A DNA stretch of 64,000 nt. Origin: Microstegium vimineum (Eukaryota > Streptophyta > Magnoliopsida > Poales > Poaceae). The stretch covers positions 33,076,051 to 33,140,050 of the forward strand of contig CM039129.1 of assembly GCA_022036555.1 (NCBI GenBank), given 5' to 3'. Of this stretch, positions 55,862 through 64,000 are shown piece by piece. The notes beneath the pieces are model-generated. The model did not search any database. It had not been told where the DNA came from and saw only the letters and a list, made by a program, of their open reading frames with translations. Position 1 is the first letter of the stretch. Every line of letters begins with the position of its first letter. Both the position numbers and the translations under genes were made by a program.

Positions 55862-58800
55862 TTAGAAATAATCTGCATTATCCAGATTAGCTGGATCATA
55901 AGACTCATCATCACTATCAACCATACCAAAATAATCAGTTGTATCCGAAGGAGTAATGTTGTCTTCGTTGTCATTGCCAACATGTAATCGTTCAAGCATT
56001 TCTAAATCCTTCACATTTTGCACATCATGTCCTTCCTCCACGTCATCAACCAACTCATTGTCTACGTCCATTACTACCGCTTCGGTTAAGTCTATCTCGA
56101 ACCTCCCTTGTAGCCCATCTTCTTGAAAGAATTCTCCATCATATGTGTTTGTGTTGAAGTTGTAATCTTCATCGTTGGGAACAGGTAGTTTACCGTGTGG
56201 AGATACCTTGTGCACAATAGCCTAATCCTTAAGATGCTCTTTGGTTTGGCATGCGTATGTGGTATAGTAAACCCGTGTAGCCTGTTGAGCCACAATGTAG
56301 ACATCATCTTCTTGATAGACAGAATCTTGTCTAATCTCAACTAGGCCAAGATGAGGGGTCTGTCTCGTCACTCTAGGATCAAACCAATGGCATTTGAATA
56401 TGACAGGTCTAAGAGGTTTGGTACCGATGGAATTTTCAAATGAATGTTGATATATTCCTTCACATCTTCCATAATAGTCTAGGCCATCAGTGCCAGGTGT
56501 ACAAACACCGCTATTTATGGTTCGTCGATTGGGTCGACTTTGCTCATAGCTTGCTGTGTGAAAACAATATCCATTCACATCATAACTATTAAATGACTTC
56601 ATCCTATAGGCACAACCATTTGCAACCTGTCTCAACTCGTCACTAATAGAGTCATCGGTTTCAGCCTGCATTCAAGATAGATCGTTATATTATGCAAACA
56701 TACCCACAACCTGAAAATTCAAAGTGGGTACAAGCTAAATTAGAAACTACCTTGGTTTTGAACCAAGAAATGAAATTAGGCCTTCCTTGTCCAGCACCCT
56801 TCACAAGAAGGGTGTATGTTTCCTGCGGGGTAGGATCCCGTGATTGATTACAAAAGTGATGAAGGAATTCCCTGTACCAACGTGAAACAAGGGGTTGGCA
56901 GAGGAAAATTTATGCCATATTGAAACAAGATCGGGTAGCTTACCCAATGTATGGAGCCACCTCGTCAAGGTTGGTCAACACATATAGCATGATGCAACGC
57001 CACTCTTCATGTGTCAAGGACTTCGTGGTAGCTGCACTTGCGCTTCCAAGTTGCCCTCGGAAAAGACTGAGATTTGATTCATTTTCACCAGCATTGTAAC
57101 GAACAGGTGATTATGCACGCTTGGATGATTCTCGCTGTAGTATTTCTCTGTGAAATTGGACACCTCCTCTAGAATGAATGCCTCAGCAATGGAAACCTCA
57201 ATCTTGCTTTTATTTCTACATTTCGTGCGAAGAGTCTTTAGAGATCTCTCAAGTGAATAGCACCAATGGAATTGGACGGGACCCCACATTTTTGCCTCAT
57301 AAGACAGGTGCAATATCAAGTGTTGCATAGGATTGAAGAAACCGGATGGAAAGATCTTCTCTAACTTACACAACAACACCGGCACCACGTTTTCCAAGTC
57401 CTCGATCACGGTCCGAGATAACTCTTTGGAACATAGCTGGCGAAAGAAGTAGCTCAACTCTGCCAGCGCTACCCACACATGCTCAGGGACATAACCTCAA
57501 ACCATCACCGGAAGAAGCCGCTCAATCCATACGTGGTAATCATGACTCTTCATACCGTGGACTCGAAGAGTAGATAAGTTCACTCCCCTCCTCAGATTCG
57601 CTGCATACCCATCAAGGAGCATTAGCGTCTATATCCATTGAAGTACTTCCTTCATGTGTTTTCTAGCCAAGACAAAATCAGCCTTAGGTCTATTCCATGT
57701 CTTGCCGCTGCCAGGAGGTTGCATCTCCTGATGTGGCCTATCACACAACGTTGCCAAGTCTACTCTGGCCTTAGGGTTGTCCTTTGACTTTTCAGTTTCC
57801 ACGAGGGTTCCCCATAGCGCCTCGGCCACATTCTTTTCAGTGTGCATTACATCAATTGTATGTGGAAGAAGGAGGTCATCAAAATAGGGGAGCCTCGTCA
57901 ACCCCGACTTATGAGTCCACATGTGTTCATCACCATACCCCACAAAACGACCATCTGTATTGGAAACAAGAGCCTCTATCCGAGCCCTATCCTCAGCACT
58001 AGTACTCATCAGCGGTGGAGGGTCATTCACCATGACACCTTTTGTAAAGTTCTTTATGTGTTGTCTGAATGGATGGTCAAGAGGGAGGAATTGACGATGT
58101 TTGTCGAATGACGAATATTTGCCACCCTTCTGCAACCAAATAAACCTCAGTTGTTCCTTGCATAATGGGCATGGGAACTTCCCGTGAACGCACCAAGCAT
58201 AGAATATCCCATAGGCTAAGAAGTCATGCAGTGAGTACTGGTACCAAACATGCATTTTGAAGTTTGTCTTTGTAGCTCGGTCATATGTCCATATGTCTTC
58301 CTCCCAATCCCTCATCAATTCATCAATCAAAGGTTCCATGTACACACCCATATGGTTCCCCGGGTGTGCAGGAATTATCAGTGGCAAGAACATGTTTTGC
58401 CTTTGAAAGCATAGGCCAGGGGGCAGATTGAGGGGGATAACAAACACGGGCTAACATGTGTATGGGGACACCATCATTCCATAAGGATTGAACCAATCAG
58501 TTCCCAAAGCAACACGTACATTACGAGCCCATGCGGCTTTGTCACGATGAATGGCATCAAAGTGTCTCCATGCTTCACCATCGGATGGATGTACTAGTTT
58601 GTCAGGATTATATCGTTTTCCATTTTTATGCCATGTCATCTGTTTTGCAGATTCCTCGGTCATGTATAGTCGTTGGATCCTCGATATAAACGGGAGGTAC
58701 CATAGGATCTTCACGGGGACCGTAAGCTGCCTCTTCTGGCCATCACCAGAGTCTACCTCAAGATACCTGGAGGACTTACACTTTGGACAGTACTTTGCAG

Positions 58801-59468
58801 CACTAAGTTCTTTTCTAAATAAGACACACCCATTCTCACAAGCATGTATCTGATCATATGACATCTTGAGTGCATGAAGGAGTTTCTGTGACTCATACAT
58901 GCTCTTTGGCAAAATGTGGCCATCCGGAAGGAGGCTGCCAATCACGGTCAACATACCATCGAAGTGTTCTCGACTCATGCTACACTCGGACTTGAAACCC
59001 ATTAAGCATCCAATGGCATCTAGTTGAGACACCGTTATCCGATCATGAAGGGATTTCTGTGCGGAAGACATAGAAGGCCTTTGCGGTTGTCTCCATCTCC
59101 TCCTCAGCACATTCTTCAGCATATTGTCCTTCGTGAAAGTCATCTAACATGTCTGCTACCCCCGCAGCATCATCAAAATCCTCTACGCGGGGTCTCACCA
59201 CCTCCTCTCTTAAACGATTGTATTCACCGTGGTATACCCACCGAGTATAATCTGGTGTAAATCCATTCAACACTAGATGTTTACCCATGTCCACCTTGTT
59301 TTTCCTTTTTTTGTTTGCACATTTCTGGCACGGACACAAAACTAGAAATGCTCCTTTACCAGACTGTCCAAATGCATGTTCTAAGAAAGCATTAGTCTTC
59401 ATCATCCATTCATGGGTGAAATCATTCGGACTTGAGCGCCCCGTGTACATCCACTCACGGTCATCCAT
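55862..59468 (-). pseudogene. tnp2: tnp2 transposase of the third CACTA element, decayed
   Basis: The ATG at 59468 starts MDDREWMYTGRSS, followed by the transposase-associated domain (CPCQKCANKK, LVLNGFTPDYTRWVYHGE). After a frameshift near 59100 one frame runs from 59143 to 57014. It has YESQKLLHALKM, CPKCKSSRY, ALGTDWFNPYGMM, LPPGLCFQRQNMFLPLI, CVHGKFPCPLC, HTIDVMHTEKNVAEAL, MKSHDYHVWIERLLPVMV and GPVQFHWCYSLERSLKTL, broken by stops at 58451, 57629 and about 57510. Exon 56753-56875 (HFCNQSRDPTPQETYTLLV) and exon 55862-56671 (DUF4216, FKCHWFDPR; stop at 56219) complete it. The protein would catalyse cutting and joining of the element ends. Confidence 0.9.
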
Positions 59469-59567
59469 CCTCTAAGATATATACCAATGACCAAAGTAAA
59501 TATCAATTGCATATACATAACGTTCCTACTATCTAATAGGTGATGATAGGTCCTAATCCCACCCGCA

Positions 59568-59754
59568 GATGCGCAGATGTGTTAGTTCCTATGACCTACT
59601 CCTATTCGAGACAAAATTTCAGCAGCACCTCTCCGCTGTTCTCTCCATACACGTCCTGGCAAGGAGAGTGTGTATGCAGAGAACAACAGGTTGGTGATGC
59701 CAAAACGTTGTCTTGAATCAGAGAAGGCCAAAGGAACTAACACATCTACGCATC
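59568..59754. other. imperfect long hairpin in the tnp2 leader
   Basis: Positions 59568-59652 and 59670-59754 are inverted repeats of 85 bases each with no length difference and about 18 mismatches, separated by a 17-base loop. Outer and inner ends pair best (GATGCGxAGATGTGTTAGTT; GTTCTCTxCATACAC). The hairpin lies about 100 bases upstream of the tnp2 ATG on the - strand, so it would be in the leader of that transcript. Its proportions resemble a plant miRNA precursor; I do not recognise a known miRNA in it. Confidence 0.75.
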
Positions 59755-59759
59755 CACAG

Positions 59760-60190
59760 GCTGTCCATAAACGTGGACAATTCGAAACAGATACAGATAT
59801 ACATATTCATAATTCTGCATATGTCTAACCGTGCCTCTTTCGAACGGGAGACGCCTAACTGATTTACGTTACCTACGACCATAAGCGGGAAAGAAAAGTT
59901 ATACCGTAGGTGGCGATGGAGTCAGACTAGTGGTGCCGTGGCGAGTCGGGGCTATGGTGAGTCGATGCGGTGCAGGAAGACCCACAACAACGAGGAATGC
60001 AAACGTGGTCGCCGAGGTCCTCCGGATAAGCCTCAATGGGCTCCGCTGTTCAAAAAAACATTCTAAGTCAATTAAAAAATTCGACAGCATCTCCCCTACA
60101 TGGTGATATTAATAACCTGCAAGAAAATAGCGGCTCGATGGCCGACAACCACATATATAACAAGTCTTCGCCGCCAACAACACCACCACC
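59760..60190. other. tnp2 upstream region
   Basis: No gene is seen. It includes a perfect 6-base hairpin (TGTCCA/TGGACA at 59762-59779) and moderately GC sequence that is probably part of the tnp2 leader or its introns. Confidence 0.35.
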
Positions 60191-60379
60191 TAAACCCTAA
60201 ATCCCCTAGCACAAGCATCCTAAATATCTAACTAATTTAGGACTAACCTCACTACCTTCACCATAACTACTAACCCTAAATCCACCTAAACCCTAAATCC
60301 CCTAGCACAAGCACCCTAAATATCTAACTAATTTAGGACTAAACTCACTACCTTCACCATAACTACTAACCTAACTCGA
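60191..60379. repeat. 96-bp tandem duplication
   Basis: TAAACCCTAAATCCCCTAGC begins at 60191 and again at 60287, and the two 93-96-base units are nearly identical (about three differences), indicating a recent duplication. It lies upstream of tnp2 in the third CACTA element. Confidence 0.9.
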
Positions 60380-60462
60380 TACTAAATTGCATACCTAGGT
60401 GAGCCGGTGACGGTGGATAGCTTGGCCGAAGATCGTGGGCGGACACCTCCTCCTTCCCCTCT

Positions 60463-60560
60463 TTCTTCTTCTTCTTCTTCTTCTTCTTCTTCTTCTTCTT
60501 CTTCTTCTTCTTCTTCTTCTTCTTCTTCTCCTCCTCCTCCTCCTACTTCTCCCCCTCCTC
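60463..60560. repeat. (CTT)n microsatellite grading into (CTC)n
   Basis: About 22 uninterrupted CTT units (60463-60529) are followed by CTC-rich sequence. Homopolymer-like leucine, serine and arginine ORFs on both strands come from this tract and are not genes. Confidence 0.95.
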
Positions 60561-61335
60561 TTCCTCCTTTTCCTTCGGCCTCCTCCTCCTCTGTATGGCG
60601 CGACCCGGAGGCGCCTGCATTGGGGCGTGGGGGAAAGGGGGCCGCGGCGGCGCCTGCGCTGGGGCATGGGGGCAGGGGGCCGCGGCGGGTGGGCGGGGTG
60701 CGGCGGCGCGGGCGGCGGCGGTGCGGGTGAGAGCTGAGGGAGACAGAGAGAGTGAGAAAGAGAGTGAGTGAGAGAGTGAGCGCAACGGCCGAAAACGCCT
60801 AAGTCCCGGAATTTTTGCTTTGCCGAGAGCTAGATCGGGGCTCTCGGCAAAGCATTTTTTATTTTTTAAATACATTTTTTTTGCCGAGAGCCACGCCGCA
60901 GGCTCTCGGCAAAGCATCTTTGCCGAGAGCTTTAGAGTTACTCTCGGCAAAGCATTTGATTTTTTTCCTTTTTTTCCACTCATTTTTTTGCTAGCTTCTT
61001 ACATTGCTAGTGACCTAATCTTAGAATTTGATATATTTTTGAGTAGTTTTGCTATATTTATTTGGTGTTTTTATTTAAATTGATATTCCTAAAAAACAAC
61101 TTTGAACTGCTGGTTCATCGAATAATGGAATTTGATGACTGAAAAAATGATATTCGTGGTTTCTAACGCACTTTGAGTCGGTATCCATGGACAGGCGCGA
61201 AATTTTAAACTTATTCACCAAACTTGACCAACAACTTGCGTTTGACTTGTTTTTAAAATTGTATAAAATACAAACGAATTCCAAAAATCACAAAACTTGT
61301 TGAGTGGACTTGATAAATCTCATAGTTTCACAACT

Positions 61336-61629
61336 AAGGGGTCGTTTGGTATGGCTCCTGGACCAGCTCCAGGAGCCGCTCCGCCTCTTTTCCAGTCGCA
61401 AATAAGTCTGCTCCTCGTCTGGAGTCCCGGAAAACCCGCTAAGAGAGTTGGAGCCAAAAAAATAAGCTTCGCCGAGCTCTATATGCTGCCACACACTGCC
61501 AACGAGGCAAGATCCACTTTTTCCCATAAGCATATACTTGTTGCCATCAAACCAACATACAAGAATATAGTAGCTGAATACAAAATCTAGCTATTGTCAT
61601 GAGGTTGTACATCAAGCAAACATTGTTCT
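61336..61629. other. fragment starting GGGGTCGTTTGG
   Basis: The phrase GGGGTCGTTTGGTATGGCTCC is typical of the terminus of small grass hAT- or Harbinger-like MITEs, and it starts exactly where CACTA-type sequence stops. An opposing terminus was not found. From about 61600 the sequence becomes similar to the 3' flank of gene copy 1. Confidence 0.35.
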
Positions 61630-64000
61630 CGCTTGTACAGCAAACACCATATTTAACCAGAATTAGTAGGATCAAATAGATAGATAGATATAGATTAATG
61701 TTATCATAACCAAAATCTGCACTCTGCAGCTAGAGAAGTCGCAAAACTAACAACACAAGGGTACCCAGAAATTTAAACACATTGCTACACACAAGTAATT
61801 GCGGGAGATCATAGGAGCAAAATAACATCCTGAGGTTTCTCCCAGCATGTTCATTTATGAGCTGTGATTGTTGTTCTTTCGAGTCACATGTTTGAGATGT
61901 CGACACCCAGCAGGGATGTAGCATCGGGCCTTGTGTAGAGACATGCTGCTCTCCTAGTCTTCCCTTGCCTTCTGCTGAAGCTGAGACAGCATGTTGGATG
62001 CTGCTGAGTCTCGTGCCTCATGAGGTGTGGCCTTCATATCACCATCTGTAATCAAGTTGAAATCTGGTCCGGAAAGGTGGACGCTAGCCTGGTACGTATC
62101 TGGCAATATAGGAGTACAAACTGTAAAAGACTATAGACTTAGGAATTAAAAGCTCTGAGAAAGTTTGCCCGTGCAGCCAAGCTGGACCAAAAAAGAGATT
62201 CTTATTATAATTACCAGCGGACATTTGACTAATCCAAATTGTGATTAGCTAGGATGTATATGTTTGAAGATCATACATATGGTATGGTATAACAACAACT
62301 TGTGTAAGCACCTATTAGAGTTAGACTTTAAATTTAGCTTTATATGCTAATTGCCGCCCATATGTGTGTCAGTTTTACAGTTCGGGAAGAGCAAGAAGAC
62401 TGTGAAGCCTAAATCTGACTGCATTAATCTGATGCCTATATGGTCCATGGACTCCATGATACGGCATGAAGGAACTTGAAAAACCAGTGATTATGATCCA
62501 CATACCTCCGGTATCTGAAGGAAGTACTCTGTATCTTGGAAGAATCCAATTGCTCTCACGGCATATGTTATCCAGTTCCTGCAATAACTACTATCAGACG
62601 GAGGATTTTGGAGGCAGTCATGATAACAATTTACATCATATGTTCTTTCTTGCCTGACATTTATTGCGTAGAAGTATGGCTTCTTTCAGTTTCTTTCTCT
62701 TTATGTTCATGATTTGGCATCCTTCTTTGGAGCTAATTGGATTGGAAGCTTCCATCATCTTCCAATTATTCTCCTATTTCTTTAGGATTGAGGTTACTTT
62801 AGGTGTCATATCTGTTTCTGCAAATCGTTTGAAAATGAGACGCGCAGGTTTGATATAACTTGATGGTAGAGAATGAGGAACAACAATCACACAGTTGAAA
62901 AAATATGTTGACATATAATATAGGTCTACAATTATTCTACAGGAATTGAAATTATCATGCTAGTTGTCCTTTCAAGGCTAAATAATAATGATCATGCACT
63001 TGTATTTTGCACCCTTGTTTGGATGGGATGGTGACGCCCAACTCCATCATTCGGGATTAATTAAGGTACAAATATACAAGTCAAATCCTAAAAGTACATG
63101 GCCCTCGTGCTATGCTTAGTAACATTGTGGAATGGAAAGAAAGTTGTTATCCACAAGATCATTTTATTCCACACTATTATTGTCTATTTATCTTGATTCT
63201 GTTGTGAAAAAGGTAAAATACCTCTCAAGATTGTTTGAATGTCCATTTCATACTCAGCACTTCGATCTCCTAGCACAAAATGCTCACGGAGCTGAAATGT
63301 AGATAGACTAAGATGAGTACAACACTTCAGCAAAAGAAGAATAATGATCGAAAAGCGTCACTAACTGTAATATCAAAATTGAATTGCAATATGTAACATA
63401 CTGTATCATCTCGCATTTTCTGAAGTAATTGCAATGTCGCATACCTCTGAACATTCATGTAACCTGTGAAGCCATCTGAAATGCAATTTGAATATATACT
63501 GATTAAGATTTGGGAGCATTTATATGGAAACAATCAATTATAGGAAAAAGAAATTTCTTTTTTCTTCGGTAGAACAGTCCTTACCAGACTTTTCGGTGAC
63601 ATTCTCCGTCTGTCTTTTCAATGCATCGGCTTTAATTACAGGATCATCATCTTTTGTCTGAAATATAATTAATTCTATAGGTTAAAGATTTTTTTTTTGA
63701 AAAACATTCTTTAAGTTGAAGTTTAACACAAAAAATTGCATTTATTGACTATTATTGAACTAGAAACATCAGGACTGATTTCAATGCATCTTCTTCTCAA
63801 GCTCTAACAGAGTTCTTTACCGAAATGATATCTTGAGGCACATTTCAACTTTGAGAGTTGTTCTCTGTTCTGTTCTTGTCCATCTGAACACCTGAAATTA
63901 AGTTACTTTATCATAATGATGAGGACAAACAACAAACAACAATGGATCCTTAAAATTCGAGAAGTGAAGTACTATATGATTGATAGACTCACTGGCTTCT
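61630..64000 (-). pseudogene. copy 2 of a dsRNA-binding-like host gene (3' part; runs off the window)
   Basis: Exons on the - strand: 63993-64000 (partial), 63821-63891, 63585-63657, 63402-63475, 63222-63291, 62654-62817, 62506-62578 and 61954-62099, all joining in phase with consensus borders, except a GC donor after 62654. The C-terminus reads ELDNICRESNWILPRYRV, then YQASVHLSGPDF and TPHEARDSAASNML, the alpha-beta-beta-beta-alpha order of a double-stranded RNA-binding domain. Upstream peptides (MNVQRYATLQLLQKMRDD; LREHFVLGDRSAEYEMDIQ) match no family I can name. In-frame stops lie at 63845-63847 (TGA) and 62774-62776 (TAG), so it is probably a pseudogene, unless those exons are skipped in the real transcript. 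Confidence 0.7.

Larger units (their letters stand above)
52789..61335 (-). mobile_element. third large CACTA element (TTTGCCGAGAG family), both termini lost
   Basis: The left side starts GGGCAGAAAAACTCTCGGC without the expected CACTAC bases. Subterminal repeats CTCGGCAAAG / TTTGCCGAGAG fill 52794-53190 and recur at 60820-60960. The right side runs through family-typical AT-rich sequence (60990-61335) and stops at GGGGTCGTTTGG without a terminus. On the - strand tnp2 (59468-55862) precedes tnpA (55735-53700). The element is about 8.5 kb, which is near full size for this family. The end losses suggest abortive excision or a rearrangement rather than a clean insertion. Confidence 0.82.

Noticed and set aside
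59568..59754. A CRISPR-like or phage-type structure
   Set aside because: It is a single inverted repeat in a plant transposon leader; there are no spaced direct repeats.
60395..60983. ORFs with polyarginine, polyserine or polyleucine runs
   Set aside because: They are produced by the CTT/CTC microsatellite and its GC-rich neighbour.

Overview
This looks like a gene-poor, transposon-dense stretch of a grass nuclear genome. The evidence is a decayed MATH-BTB gene of the type expanded in grasses, a BAHD acyltransferase remnant, Stowaway MITEs with the CTCCCTCCGT terminus, interstitial CCCTAAA repeats, and many CACTA (En/Spm) elements with grass-type subterminal repeats. A panicoid grass is my guess; nothing here fixes the species. 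I see no intact host protein-coding gene.

Layout. 1-885: unassigned. About 886-7679: a decayed plant L1-type LINE on the + strand, whose endonuclease region is split by a 2.4-kb CACTA-type non-autonomous element (1553-3960, duplication AAA). 8934-10560: a CACTA fragment interrupted 32 bp from its left end by a second CACTA element (8966-10145, duplication GTC). 11638-25593: a 14-kb CACTA element with both termini and a TCT duplication. It carries tnp2 and a Transposase_24/Ulp1-type tnpA, both on the - strand. Between them sits a solo LTR (16434-20985, duplication GTGTG), itself split by another solo LTR (17327-20213, duplication CTTCC). The flanks of this element match a second copy of the same host sequence at 8384-10793, which serves as a natural empty site.

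25594-40770: repeat fragments, two Stowaway MITEs (27922-28151, 29918-30312), the MATH-BTB pseudogene (28465-29562), a CACTA right end (32079), LTR-like pieces, and one LTR followed by a Met-tRNA primer-binding site on the - strand (36340-37926). 40780-48017: a + strand CACTA system made of a tnp2 3' fragment, a telomere-like tract, a subterminal-repeat array and a decayed tnpA with a recognisable Ulp1 protease, ending at a CACTAGT-type terminus. 48018-48383: the BAHD remnant. 48385-50706: a 5'-truncated LTR of the same family as 17327-20213, hosting a 919-bp CACTA element (duplication TAG). 50848-51299: a 452-bp CACTA MITE (duplication ATA).

51850-52788 and 61630-64000 are two copies of the 3' part of one - strand host gene with a dsRNA-binding-like C-terminus. 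Copy 1 breaks inside an exon, exactly where a third large CACTA element begins (52789 to about 61335; tnp2 and tnpA on the - strand). Copy 2 keeps at least seven exons but has two in-frame stops.

The tnp2 (catalytic) and tnpA (DNA-binding regulator) gene pairs of the CACTA elements are arranged as in autonomous elements, but every copy is broken, many of them by stops consistent with cytosine deamination. The best candidates for something new are an 85+85-nt imperfect hairpin just upstream of tnp2 (59568-59754), subterminal-repeat arrays placed internally between tnp2 and tnpA, tRNA-like A/B-box pairs in or near several small elements, and a telomere-like tract bounded by 43-bp direct repeats.
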